Part shown: one piece after another, positions 42,454 to 51,575 of the stretch | How the letters are laid out: every line of letters begins with the position of its first letter | Numbering within the stretch: position 1 is the stretch's first letter | Origin: Roseivirga sp. BDSF3-8 | Lineage (GTDB): Bacteria > Bacteroidota > Bacteroidia > Cytophagales > Cyclobacteriaceae | NCBI RefSeq assembly: GCF_041449215.1 | Contig: NZ_JBGNFV010000002.1 | Coordinates: 120,733-184,732, forward strand | Reading direction: 5' to 3' | Length of the DNA: 64,000 nt | Program-made: the position numbers and the translations under genes | Notes under the pieces: model-generated | What the model was told of the DNA's origin: nothing | The model's database searches: none | What the model saw: the letters and a program-made list of their open reading frames with translations, nothing else

Positions 42454-42469
42454 ACACAATCGATTGCAT
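42454..42469. promoter_or_regulatory. Palindromic LacI-type operator, site 4
   Basis: ACACAATCGATTGCAT, 29 bp upstream of the GH2 start; a related half-site AGCAATCAATCT is at 42432. Its ATTGC arm could overlap a -33 element, with TAGTTTG (42487-42493) as a -7-like box; the promoter assignment is tentative. Confidence 0.75.
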
Positions 42470-42497
42470 AAATAGAATTACTTAGGTAGTTTGAGTT

Positions 42498-45290
42498 ATG
42501 AAAACAGCCGTAAACCCGCCTCACCGGCAATTATTTGGTTTAAAAAAAGTACAAACACCGTTTTTATTACTGCTTATCACGCTCCTTTGGGGATGTGAAT
42601 CCGTCACTACAGTACAAACCCTGGAAAAAGACCAGTCTGAGAGGCAACGGCTATCACTAAACTCAGATTGGCAGTTTAAAAAATACGGCCCTCAGGAGAC
42701 GCCGGATACCCTCATCTATGATGTGAGACCACAGGTGGCTGACGCGCAGGATGATAAGCCGGCCGACTCCAAACCGACCGAGGCGGTGGAAGTGATCGCT
42801 GAACAGCAGGTGCTGAAGCCCTGGATCATGCCTGCGGGCAACGCCTTCATATCCGATCCTGCTACACGGTATGAGCGGCCTGCTGGTGAGCCTGGCAGCG
42901 ACTTTCCCTTTGTGCAATATGATTATGATGATTCGGCCTGGGAGACAGTGGATCTGCCGCACGACTGGGCTATCAAAGGCCCATTTCTGCAAGGGCCTGA
43001 CGCGGCCGTGGGGGGAGGCATGGGACGCCTCCCAAGCCCTGGCGTAGCCTGGTACCGCCGCCAACTTCATATTCCTGCCTCTGACGAAGGCAAATCCATA
43101 TTCCTGGACATAGAGGGAGCCATGTCATACGCCATGGTATGGCTGAATGGTCACCTCGTGGGAGGCTGGCCCTACGGGTATTCTTCATTTCGCCTGGACC
43201 TGACGCCCTATCTAAGCTACGGCGGTGAGAACCAACTGGCCATCCGCCTGGATAACCCACCCAACAGCTCGCGCTGGTATCCCGGCGGAGGCCTGTACCG
43301 TGATGTGTGGCTGGTAAAAACCAACCCCGTGCATGTAGACCAGTGGGGCACCCGGATAACCACCCCGCAGGTATCTGAGACTTCCGCCACCATCAATCTG
43401 GCCCTAACCCTGGCCAATGATACTGATGCAGAGGCAACCGTGGAAGCGCTTACGCGCGTCTATGAAGTAGATGAAAAGGGCAGGCCCGGGCCCGAAGCCG
43501 CCACCTTTGATAAGCCAAACATCAGGATAAAGGCAGGTGCCAGGAACCGTACTGAGTACAGCCTCAAGCTATCTGATCCACGCCTGTGGGGACCCCCTCC
43601 CACACAAAAGCCCCATCTGTACACCGCTGTAACGGAGGTGCGCCAGGAGGGTCGGCTCATCGATACGTATGAAACTACCTTTGGCATTCGTTCCATCACC
43701 TTTGACGGGGAAAAGGGGCTAATGGTAAATGGAGAGCCTGTGTACCTTAAAGGTGTAAACATGCACCATGACCTCGGCGCCCTCGGGGCGGCGTTCAACG
43801 GGCGGGCGGCGCAGCGCCAACTGGACATGCTGAAAGAACTCGGGGTAAATGCCATACGCATGGCCCATAACCCCCCGGCACCTGCTCTGCTGGATATGAC
43901 AGACCGCATGGGCTTTCTGGTAGTGGATGAGATGTTTGACTCCTGGGAACGTAAAAAGACCCCGCTGGACTTTCACCTGATCTTTCCCGACTGGCACGAG
44001 CAGGACCTGCGGGCACTCGTGCGGCGCGACCGTAACCACCCTTCCGTCATCATGTGGAGTACCGGCAACGAAGTAGGGGAACAATACACCGGAGAGGAGG
44101 GCGCCGCCCTGGCCATGCGGTTGCGGAATATGGTGAACGAAGAAGACCCCACCCGCCCCACCACAGCCTCTATGAACTACGCCAAGCCGGATATGCCTAT
44201 GCCGGAAGCCATGGAAGTCATCAACCTTAACTACCAGGGGGAGGGCATACGCAATGCACCCGCCTATGCACACCTTAAAGGCATCAATACGTCGCCTCTT
44301 TATCCCGCCTTTCATGAAAAATACCCTGATAAGGTCATCATCAGCAGTGAAAATGCAGCCGCCCTCAGCAGCCGCGGCACCTACCTCTTTCCCGTGGCAG
44401 AAGGCATAAGCTCGCCTGTCAGCGACGGCGTCGGGGGCGATCCCCAATCGGCCCATGTCAGTGCCTATGAGCTATACACAGCAGACTTTGGCTCCAGTGC
44501 GGACAAGGTCTTCCGCTCAATAGACCAGCACCCCTATGTGGCTGGCGGCTTTGTGTGGAGCGGATGGGACTACCTGGGGGAGCCAACCCCATACTATAGT
44601 TCGCGCAGCTCCTACTTTGGCATCATAGACCTTGCTGGCTTTAAGAAAGACCGCTTTTACCTCTACCAGTCCCGCTGGCGGCCGGACCTGCCCATCGCAC
44701 ACATACTGCCTCACTGGAACTGGCCGGACAGGGTGGGGGAGGTGACCCCGGTCCATGTATTTACCTCCGGCGATGAGGCTGAGCTTTTCCTGAACGGTAA
44801 GTCGCTCGGCAGGAAAAAGAAAGGAGCCTATGAATATCGCCTGCGCTGGGACCATGTCACATATGAACCCGGTGAGCTAAACGTTGTCGTATATAAGGAC
44901 GGGAAGGAATGGGCAGAAGATGTAGTGAAGACCACCGGCGCCCCTCACATGCTTATTGCCAGTGCCGACCGGAATGAGATTGTGAACGACGGCAAAGACC
45001 TGGCCTTTATCACCGTAAAAGTGGCAGACAAAAAAGGGCTGACAGTGCCCGATGCCAATGACCCCGTGAGTGTTACGGTGGAAGGCCCGGGTGAGCTGGT
45101 CGCCACCGATAATGGAGATCCGACCAATATGACCCCATTTCCTTCTGCCACCCGTGAGGCCTTCAATGGCTATATTCTGGCGATAGTTCGTTATAATCAA
45201 GGCGCCAAAGGTACCCTGACGGTTACGGCCAGTGCACCTGGCCTGCAAGAGGCGACCATTACTGTAAACCCGACAAATACCAACCCATAA
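42498..45290 (+). CDS. GH2 family glycoside hydrolase (beta-galactosidase-like), lipoprotein
   Basis: 930 residues with a lipobox ('LLLITLLWGCESV'). The jelly-roll sugar-binding domain ('DDSAWETVDLPHDWAIKG', 'GGVAWYRR'-type), Ig-like domain and TIM barrel of GH2 are in order. The acid/base Glu is in 'VIMWSTGNEVGEQY'; the nucleophile Glu is probably in 'VIISSENAAALSSRG'. The C-terminal DUF4982-like and Big-type domains ('VYKDGKEWAEDVVKT', 'VSVTVEGPGELVATDNGDPT') match large Bacteroidetes GH2 enzymes. In this locus it could remove galactose or another side sugar from xylan; exact specificity cannot be read. Followed after 10 bases by the CE20-like esterase gene. Confidence 0.9.
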   Translation: MKTAVNPPHRQLFGLKKVQTPFLLLLITLLWGCESVTTVQTLEKDQSERQRLSLNSDWQFKKYGPQETPDTLIYDVRPQVADAQDDKPADSKPTEAVEVIAEQQVLKPWIMPAGNAFISDPATRYERPAGEPGSDFPFVQYDYDDSAWETVDLPHDWAIKGPFLQGPDAAVGGGMGRLPSPGVAWYRRQLHIPASDEGKSIFLDIEGAMSYAMVWLNGHLVGGWPYGYSSFRLDLTPYLSYGGENQLAIRLDNPPNSSRWYPGGGLYRDVWLVKTNPVHVDQWGTRITTPQVSETSATINLALTLANDTDAEATVEALTRVYEVDEKGRPGPEAATFDKPNIRIKAGARNRTEYSLKLSDPRLWGPPPTQKPHLYTAVTEVRQEGRLIDTYETTFGIRSITFDGEKGLMVNGEPVYLKGVNMHHDLGALGAAFNGRAAQRQLDMLKELGVNAIRMAHNPPAPALLDMTDRMGFLVVDEMFDSWERKKTPLDFHLIFPDWHEQDLRALVRRDRNHPSVIMWSTGNEVGEQYTGEEGAALAMRLRNMVNEEDPTRPTTASMNYAKPDMPMPEAMEVINLNYQGEGIRNAPAYAHLKGINTSPLYPAFHEKYPDKVIISSENAAALSSRGTYLFPVAEGISSPVSDGVGGDPQSAHVSAYELYTADFGSSADKVFRSIDQHPYVAGGFVWSGWDYLGEPTPYYSSRSSYFGIIDLAGFKKDRFYLYQSRWRPDLPIAHILPHWNWPDRVGEVTPVHVFTSGDEAELFLNGKSLGRKKKGAYEYRLRWDHVTYEPGELNVVVYKDGKEWAEDVVKTTGAPHMLIASADRNEIVNDGKDLAFITVKVADKKGLTVPDANDPVSVTVEGPGELVATDNGDPTNMTPFPSATREAFNGYILAIVRYNQGAKGTLTVTASAPGLQEATITVNPTNTNP

Positions 45291-45300
45291 CCTGATCTGT

Positions 45301-47259
45301 ATGTTGACCAAATTTATAAGCACCGGCCTGCGATTGGTACTGTTGCTGATTTGTTTCACTACCGCCCCGGCTTATGCCGAAGTAAGCCTGCCCCGTCTTA
45401 TCAGCGATGGCATGGTCCTGCAGCGCGATACAGAGCTGACCATATGGGGCTATGCGCATAAAGGAGAGCGGGTCACGGTCTCTTTCAGAGGCAGTAACTA
45501 TACGGCCCTGACAGACAAGGATGGCCGCTGGTCCGTAAAAATGAAACCCCAGAAGCCCGGTGGCCCTTACGCCATGCAGATAAGGGGTAAAAACCGGATT
45601 GAGCTAACCAATATACTGGTAGGAGATGTGTGGCTTTGCTCCGGCCAGTCAAATATGGAGCATTACCTCGGGCGCCACAGCATTCGCTATGCAGATGAGA
45701 TCGCAGCCGCCAATAACACCCGCATCAGGCAGATCAAAATTCCGAATAACCCGGTGTTCATTCAACCCGCCTATGATGTGCCGGAGGGCGTCTGGCTGCC
45801 CGCCACGGCCGACCATATCCTCGATTTTTCAGTAGTGGCCTACTTCTTTGCAAAACATCTTCAGGAGCAATATGACGTGCCGATTGGCATCATCAACTCC
45901 AGCGTGGGAGGCTCGCCGATAGAGGCTTGGATCAGCGAGGAAGGGCTAAAGGAGTTTCCGGATTTTATAGCTACCCTCAATGAGAACAAAGACACCGCGT
46001 ATGTATACGGCACCAACCGCCGGGCAGACAGTATAAACCGGGAGCGGGCCAAAACCCTGCCTGAAGACCAGGGCCTTGCCGGGGATAAAAAATGGTATGA
46101 ACCTGCCTATACCCCCAAAAACTGGAGCCGGATAAATGTGCCGGGCTACTGGGAAGACCAGGGTGTACGTGACCTGAACGGCGTAGTGTGGTACCGTCGT
46201 GAGATAGAGATACCCGCTGATATGGCAGAGAAACCAGCCCTGATCGAGATGGGCCGTATAGTAGATGCGGATGGGATGTACGTAAACGGCGAAAAGATAG
46301 GGAGCACCGGATACCAGTACCCGCAAAGGCGCTATCATGTGCCCAGCGGCCTGCTGAAAGCCGGAAAGAACACGCTCGCCATTCGCGTCGTGAATAACTG
46401 GGGTAAGGGCGGTTTTGTGCCCGATAAACCCTACTACCTGGCTACAGCAGGAGACACCCTCGACCTCAAAGGGTACTGGCACTATAAAGTGGGCGCGGCC
46501 TACCCCGTACCCCCACCGCCTCCCAAAAGCATTGCCATGCGTAACCAGCCAGGCAGCTTCTATAACGGTATGATTGCCCCGCTCACGAATTTTGCCATAA
46601 AGGGCGCCGTGTGGTACCAGGGAGAAAGCAACGCAGGCCGGCCAGAGCAGTACGGGGAACTGCTGCCCGCGCTCATCAATGACTGGCGCAGGCAATGGGA
46701 GATGCCTGACATGCCCTTTCTCTACGCTCAGCTACCCAACTTTATGGAAGTGAACTACCTGCCCGCAGAAAGTAGCTGGGCGCGGCTGCGCGAGTCGCAG
46801 CTCAGGGCCCTGGCATTGCCTCATACCGGCATGGCCGTGACCATAGACCTCGGCGAGTGGAATGACATCCATCCCGGCAATAAAAAACCGGTAGGCGACC
46901 GCCTGGCACTGGCGGCCCGCCACGTGGCCTATGGGGAAGATGATATTACCTACTCCGGCCCGCTTTTCCGCTCAGCGGAAGTACAAGGGAATAAGGTAGT
47001 GCTTAGCTTCGACCATGCCGTCAGCGGCCTGGTGTCCCGGGACGGAGAGCCCCTTCGCTGGTTTGCCATAGCCGGGGAGGATAAAAAGTTTGAATGGGCC
47101 CGGGCCGAAATCCGGGGCGACAAGGTGGTAGTATGGAGTGATGGTATTGATGAGCCTCAGTACCTGCGCTATGCCTGGTCTGATAACCCCGACAAGGTCA
47201 ACTTCTACAATAGCGAGGGGCTGCCAGCCTCCCCCTTTAGAACGGGTAAGATAGAGTAG
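45301..47259 (+). CDS. CE20/SASA-type carbohydrate O-acetylesterase
   Basis: 652 residues with a signal peptide (about 8-26, 'LLICFTTAPAYA'). SGNH-hydrolase blocks: Ser in 'DVWLCSGQSNMEHYL', Gly 'SSVGGSPIEAW', Asn in 'WYQGESNAG' and the Asp-x-x-His pair in 'EWNDIHPGNKKP'. Between the first blocks and 'GAVWYQGESN' lies a GH2-like jelly-roll insert (about 255-365, 'GVVWYRREIEIP', 'YVNGEKIGSTGYQYP'), the layout described for CE20 xylan acetylesterases and sialate O-acetylesterase relatives. In this locus it most likely removes acetyl groups from xylan. Probably periplasmic. Tightly coupled to GH2. Confidence 0.88.
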   Translation: MLTKFISTGLRLVLLLICFTTAPAYAEVSLPRLISDGMVLQRDTELTIWGYAHKGERVTVSFRGSNYTALTDKDGRWSVKMKPQKPGGPYAMQIRGKNRIELTNILVGDVWLCSGQSNMEHYLGRHSIRYADEIAAANNTRIRQIKIPNNPVFIQPAYDVPEGVWLPATADHILDFSVVAYFFAKHLQEQYDVPIGIINSSVGGSPIEAWISEEGLKEFPDFIATLNENKDTAYVYGTNRRADSINRERAKTLPEDQGLAGDKKWYEPAYTPKNWSRINVPGYWEDQGVRDLNGVVWYRREIEIPADMAEKPALIEMGRIVDADGMYVNGEKIGSTGYQYPQRRYHVPSGLLKAGKNTLAIRVVNNWGKGGFVPDKPYYLATAGDTLDLKGYWHYKVGAAYPVPPPPPKSIAMRNQPGSFYNGMIAPLTNFAIKGAVWYQGESNAGRPEQYGELLPALINDWRRQWEMPDMPFLYAQLPNFMEVNYLPAESSWARLRESQLRALALPHTGMAVTIDLGEWNDIHPGNKKPVGDRLALAARHVAYGEDDITYSGPLFRSAEVQGNKVVLSFDHAVSGLVSRDGEPLRWFAIAGEDKKFEWARAEIRGDKVVVWSDGIDEPQYLRYAWSDNPDKVNFYNSEGLPASPFRTGKIE

Positions 47260-47343
47260 GCAGCAGACCAAACTTCCATCACCACCACCAGCTCTGTGGC
47301 TTTTTGCTAGTTTAGCGGTGCGTTTAAATCAACAGCCCTGTGA

Positions 47344-48270
47344 ATGCCCAAACGAGAAACAGCCGGTAGTAACGTCATAAAGAGCCGGTATAATCTGCTC
47401 TTTATTGGCTTTATACTCATTGTAGCGATACTTTTTATTGGGTTGGGGACACTGTTAATTACCATTAGCTTTGGTGAGAAAGGTATCACCATAGCCGCGC
47501 TTCCCGCCTTGCTGTGTTTAGTAATGGGGCTGTATGTTTTTGCCATGTATCACAATAACCTCCTCAGTGTCCGGATGGATAATGAGGGGATATATGCAGG
47601 CAGACTCATTCCCCGGACCTTTGTGCCCTGGCAGAATGTGGCGGATATAGCGCTTTTTCATGATACCCTTCGAACCGACGCCCTCAACGGTCCTGCCTGC
47701 AGGGTTACACTTAAAGATAACAAGCACCTGATATTGTACAAAAAGTACTACCGCAATTACCCCGTACTATTGCAGGCCCTGCATGCAGTCATTGAGCTAA
47801 GGAAAAGAAAAAAGCCGGTGGATCTTTTGTATAGAGATAAGCCTGCTCCGAAGCCTGTAAAGCATGCAGATATGACTGATGCCGAGCGGTTCGGGGCTAG
47901 CTTCCTCAGCAGCGGCCCCGGGGTGTGGGTTCTGGTAAATCTGGTCGCCTGGGATCCGGCTATACTTATTTTTAGCACAGTCTTTTGCCTCTGTCTATCC
48001 CTTTTATTTCTGTTCGATACCCAATACGTTTACCTAAGCAGGGAGTACCTGGCAGTAAGCAGCTACATTAACCCCTTTTACAAGCGGGTATACAGGCTTC
48101 AGGACATCAGAGGGGTAATAAACGAGCAGCCTCGTATTAGGGCGAAGGGAATTCGTATAGTCCTGAGTGATTTCCGCATGCCTCTGCACTGTTCTTCAGT
48201 AATGAAGGACGAAGCCTGGCAGGAGTTGACCAGTCGTTTCAGGCAATACAAAGTAAAGGTATTCAGGTAA
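47344..48270 (+). CDS. Membrane protein of unknown function with PH-like segments
   Basis: 308 residues with two pairs of transmembrane helices (about 16-37/43-66 and 186-204/208-224) and two soluble beta-rich parts. After the first pair the sequence 'NEGIYAGRLIPRTFVPWQNV' and 'VTLKDNKHLILYKK' resembles bacterial PH-like domains (STM3941-type) that follow a TM hairpin; the C-terminal part repeats the idea ('LRQYKVKVF' end). Nothing links it to xylan. It lies 84 bases after the CE20 gene on the same strand and its A+T content is a little higher than its neighbours. Function unknown. Confidence 0.7.
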   Translation: MPKRETAGSNVIKSRYNLLFIGFILIVAILFIGLGTLLITISFGEKGITIAALPALLCLVMGLYVFAMYHNNLLSVRMDNEGIYAGRLIPRTFVPWQNVADIALFHDTLRTDALNGPACRVTLKDNKHLILYKKYYRNYPVLLQALHAVIELRKRKKPVDLLYRDKPAPKPVKHADMTDAERFGASFLSSGPGVWVLVNLVAWDPAILIFSTVFCLCLSLLFLFDTQYVYLSREYLAVSSYINPFYKRVYRLQDIRGVINEQPRIRAKGIRIVLSDFRMPLHCSSVMKDEAWQELTSRFRQYKVKVFR

Positions 48271-48305
48271 GGGGGTATTGGGGCTATAGCACCTGTCCGG
48301 GGTGC

Positions 48306-48881
48306 TCAGAGGCTTTTCAGGAGTACAATTTCTTTAATCTTTTTATTCCGCCACTCCTCTTCCGGGGCAGATTCACTTTTAACAGGTCTCTTTATTCGTA
48401 TATCTCTATAGCTTAATTCTACACTAATCGAATCATCCATAAGGTTATTAAATACCACCTGGGGAGAGCCTTGCAAATATGATTCGATCGCTACAGGAGA
48501 CGATAATATCCTGACCCTGGTTTTGCCAGGGGTGATGTTATATAATTTGATGGTTCCTGGTTTCAAAAAGTACAGATTTATCGCTCCCACCTTATCTCTA
48601 CCGGCAAGTAACACCCTGATTTTCGCTTTCCTGACTTTTATGTAAAATAATCTGTAGTGAAAAGTCCTTTCAGCACCGCTTGAATAGGTGAAATAGCGAA
48701 AGGTATTTAATGGCTCTTTGTAAGAATAGGCTAGTAGAATAGAATCAGCCACTTCCAGGCTTGTATTACCTAAGGTAATACCCAGAAAGGTGTCCGGTGT
48801 AATTATATCGGGTGTACTGCCAAATGCCGGGGTGAAACAGGGCATTAAGTTTATTAAAAGCAATAAATAAAACAGCCTCAT
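48306..48881 (-). CDS. Secreted protein of unknown function
   Basis: 191 residues with a clear signal peptide (about 1-21, 'LFYLLLLINLMPCFTPAFG'). The rest is beta-rich: 'TFLGITLGNTSLEVADSILL', 'HYRLFYIKVRKAKIRVLLAG'. The opening of the mature part, with 'GITLG.TS', resembles short periplasmic proteins whose domain follows a 'G.TLG' strand, but no family can be named. Convergent with 47344-48270 and not coupled to the GH30 operon, whose terminator lies 170-210 bases to its right. It looks unrelated to xylan use. Confidence 0.65.
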   Translation of the reverse strand: MRLFYLLLLINLMPCFTPAFGSTPDIITPDTFLGITLGNTSLEVADSILLAYSYKEPLNTFRYFTYSSGAERTFHYRLFYIKVRKAKIRVLLAGRDKVGAINLYFLKPGTIKLYNITPGKTRVRILSSPVAIESYLQGSPQVVFNNLMDDSISVELSYRDIRIKRPVKSESAPEEEWRNKKIKEIVLLKSL

Positions 48882-49037
48882 AGATAGTCCGGATGATTAC
48901 GTTTTTTAACAATATAGGAATATGTACAGGAGAAAGGGCCTTAAATGAGAAAGTGGCGATCAAGGATGTCATTAGTTTATACCGAACAGTATAAACCATA
49001 GTAGATTGAAAGGGCCTGTTTTAATTAGGCACGGCAT

Positions 49038-49068
49038 AAAAAAAAGAGACGCCCGTATAAGCGTCTCT
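49038..49068 (-). terminator. Terminator of the GH67-SDR-uxuA-GH10-GH30 operon
   Basis: AGAGACGC (49045-49052) pairs with GCGTCTCT (49061-49068); on the minus strand a T run of about 7-8 follows. It lies 26 bases past the GH30 stop. Confidence 0.87.
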
Positions 49069-49093
49069 CAGGTGTTTACGAAGTGAAAAAGTT

Positions 49094-50395
49094 TTATTCC
49101 AGTACGAAGGTGACTACGCTGCGCGGCAGAATGTCCACCATGATCAGCCCTTCCTCCACCTCCGGACTGGCCTCTACCCGGTCAGACGTAAGGGTTGTGG
49201 TATAAGACGTGGCGCTGGTAAGCCCGCTGGGCAAGCTGATACCCACATCCGATACCGTAGAGGCACCGGGGTTAATGGCCACAATGATCACTTTGCCGTC
49301 GCCTTCGTAGGCAGTCATGCGCAGGCTGCTGGAGTTGCCCTGCAGGCCAATGCGGGTATAGCCTGGCCTGATAAAGTAAGAGTAGTGAGAGAAAGCATAG
49401 CCACGCTTCAGGATGAGGCCCCGGGTGGTGCCCTGCTCGCCATCGCCTATGAAAGAGTAATACCGCTTCAGGTACCACCAGATGTACGCATTCCAGTTAT
49501 AGCCCATGGACTCATGTATGCTGTTAAGCATAGTAAGGGTTTCTTCCCATTTCGTCGACTCGTCAGCGCCCCGCCAGTCACCTACATTCAGGTTAAGCAG
49601 GTACTCCGTCATCCATATGGCCTTACCCTTTTGCTCAGCAATCGGGAAGGGCCCCAGTCCGCCGCCATACAGGTGGCCGGCAGCAATGTCCATGTTTTGT
49701 GCTGACTCATTATTACTCAGAATGGCATTGGTAAAGTCATCACTGAAATTCAGTGACTCAGGTGCTGCCACCAGTACCCGGTCATCTATCTGGTCGCCAT
49801 AGTCTGCCAGGAAAGTCACCATCTGGTCCGCCGTCCAGTCACATGACTCATACGTTGCTTCCCAGTCCGGCTCATTCTGTATAGAAATAGCATACAGGTC
49901 CACCCCGTTAGTCTCCATGAAGTCAACAAAAGCATTGAGGTGGTCTACATACTCCCCATAGTTAGATTCCAGCAGGTAGCCACGTACGGGGTCATTATTG
50001 TTTTTAAGGGCCGGGGGAGGGGACCAGGGCGAAGCAATGATCTTCACATTATACTTCAGTGCCTCCTGTGCCGGAGCTATCAGCGCCTGCCAGTCACTTT
50101 GGTTATAGGGTATCTTTATTCGGAAGATACTCAGCCCCAGGTCTCCGCTGCCCGTGCCAAAAGCCTTTTGGGCATCTGAGGCCGTAGGGTTGAGGGAGTT
50201 GTTAAAAATGCCATTGGCTCCGCCGAAGCCATCAATGGTCTGGTAAGTCGTAGCAGGGTCCGGTGTTACCGTAAAGGCCGGTTCCTCCACCACCTCTTCC
50301 GGTGGTTCGGGCGACTCATCATCTCCGCCACAGGCCATAAAGCCCATGGCTGTCAGGCCCAGTAGAAAATATTTAATGGATTGTATGTGTTTCAT
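49094..50395 (-). CDS. GH30 (subfamily 8-like) xylanase, second copy, lipoprotein
   Basis: 433 residues with a lipobox ('LGLTAMGFMACGGDD'). The barrel opens 'TIDGFGGANGIF'; the acid/base Glu is in 'AISIQNEPDWE' and the nucleophile in 'AIWMTEYLLN'. Compared with the GH30 at 37.6 kb, the MeGlcA-reading loop is changed: 'WWYLKRYYSFIGDGEQGTTR' replaces 'HWYIRRSYGLLDESS', with a longer insertion and one Arg to Lys change. It may therefore be less strict toward glucuronate branches. The C-terminal beta-domain is present ('SVVTFVLE' end). Last gene of a five-gene operon, 12 bases after GH10. Confidence 0.9.
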   Translation of the reverse strand: MKHIQSIKYFLLGLTAMGFMACGGDDESPEPPEEVVEEPAFTVTPDPATTYQTIDGFGGANGIFNNSLNPTASDAQKAFGTGSGDLGLSIFRIKIPYNQSDWQALIAPAQEALKYNVKIIASPWSPPPALKNNNDPVRGYLLESNYGEYVDHLNAFVDFMETNGVDLYAISIQNEPDWEATYESCDWTADQMVTFLADYGDQIDDRVLVAAPESLNFSDDFTNAILSNNESAQNMDIAAGHLYGGGLGPFPIAEQKGKAIWMTEYLLNLNVGDWRGADESTKWEETLTMLNSIHESMGYNWNAYIWWYLKRYYSFIGDGEQGTTRGLILKRGYAFSHYSYFIRPGYTRIGLQGNSSSLRMTAYEGDGKVIIVAINPGASTVSDVGISLPSGLTSATSYTTTLTSDRVEASPEVEEGLIMVDILPRSVVTFVLE

Positions 50396-50407
50396 AGATC
50401 GGTCTGG

Positions 50408-51562
50408 TTACAGCCCTTCCGCAAATCCGCGGTGGGCTATTTTATAATCAAAGTCATTGTCATACATGAGAGGCCACTCTGTGCCCCCGTCATACATCCA
50501 GCTATCCTGGTCGCGCATGCCCCAGATAGTGATGCCATACTGCTGGTTGGCAGGTACGTTGGCATACTCTTCAGCTACTTCCTTGTATTTGGCTTCCTGC
50601 GAGGCCGCCCGTTCCTCCGTCAGTTCACTGATGTCGTCATTGTAGTTTACCCGGATGTCCAGTTCTGAGAAGTGGATGAGCAGGCCGGTGGCAGTAGCTT
50701 CCTGCACGGCCTCCGCAATATCCGCACGGGGTGGCCAGTCATGGTTTATGTGCATTTGGAATCCGATGCCGTCTATAGGCACCCCATCTGTCTGAAAGTC
50801 TCTGACCATGGTAATGATGGCGTTTCGCTTAGATTCGTTACTGGCCACGTTATAATCATTGTAAAATAATTTTACGTCAGGATCTGCCTCACGGGCCCAG
50901 GTATAAAGTTTGGATACATAGTCGTAGCCCATCCGCTGCAGAAAGAGCGTGTTGCGAAGGTCATTTCCCTCAAACACCTCGTTTACTACGTCCCAGCCAG
51001 CTACTACGGACACTTCCTCGCCATTAACCATCATTTTTTCCTCCGCAAAGTGGGCTACTGTCGCTTTTACGTAGTCCTCTATGAGTTGCGTAAACTCCTC
51101 GTCTGTACCGCTGAAGCTATTGAGCCAGCCCGGAATAGAGCTGTGCCATACCAGCGTATGGCCATGGACGCGCATCCCGTTGGCCTTGGCATAGGCCACT
51201 ATCGCGTCACCGTCGCTGAAGTCATAGTTGCCCGGGCCGCGGAAGATGTTCGCCATCTTCATATCATTCTCCGCCGTGATGCTATTGTAGTCATCTTCCA
51301 GTATTTCCTTAAAGGTAAGGTTGCTGGAAGACGTGCCGCCCAGCTTGCTGGCCGATACGATCATACCTACCGGGTAGGAGGCTATGTCCTTAAGGCTTTC
51401 AGTGGGCACGTAGGTGAAAGGGTCGCCGCTGCTGCCCCCTCCGCCGCCATTACCGCCTCCGCCACCACCACCGGGTGCAGGGGCTACAGGCTGCGGTTCT
51501 TCGCCGTCATTATTACAGGCTATCGCCAGAAAGCAGAATAGTACGATTAGTAGTCTTCTCAT
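50408..51562 (-). CDS. GH10 endo-beta-1,4-xylanase, lipoprotein
   Basis: I start at ATG 51562 ('MRRLLIVLFCFLAIACNND', lipobox Cys at 16); the frame extends to 51592 inside uxuA. A Gly-rich linker (runs of 7 and 5 glycines) leads to a GH10 barrel: 'MKMANIFRGPGNYDFSDGDA', 'VHGHTLVWHSSIPGWL', acid/base Glu in 'WDVVNEVFEG', nucleophile in 'IHFSELDIRV', and 'GITIWGMRDQDSWM' near the end. It cuts the xylan backbone. The lipid anchor and flexible linker suggest surface display. Lies 13 bases after uxuA, linking extracellular cutting to uronate catabolism in one transcript. Confidence 0.95.
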   Translation of the reverse strand: MRRLLIVLFCFLAIACNNDGEEPQPVAPAPGGGGGGGNGGGGGSSGDPFTYVPTESLKDIASYPVGMIVSASKLGGTSSSNLTFKEILEDDYNSITAENDMKMANIFRGPGNYDFSDGDAIVAYAKANGMRVHGHTLVWHSSIPGWLNSFSGTDEEFTQLIEDYVKATVAHFAEEKMMVNGEEVSVVAGWDVVNEVFEGNDLRNTLFLQRMGYDYVSKLYTWAREADPDVKLFYNDYNVASNESKRNAIITMVRDFQTDGVPIDGIGFQMHINHDWPPRADIAEAVQEATATGLLIHFSELDIRVNYNDDISELTEERAASQEAKYKEVAEEYANVPANQQYGITIWGMRDQDSWMYDGGTEWPLMYDNDFDYKIAHRGFAEGL

Positions 51563-51575
51563 TTTATTGGGTTTG

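Noticed and set aside
43719..44456. 245-codon minus-strand frame within GH2
   Set aside because: Shadow frame of the GH2 gene with no motif and no promoter.
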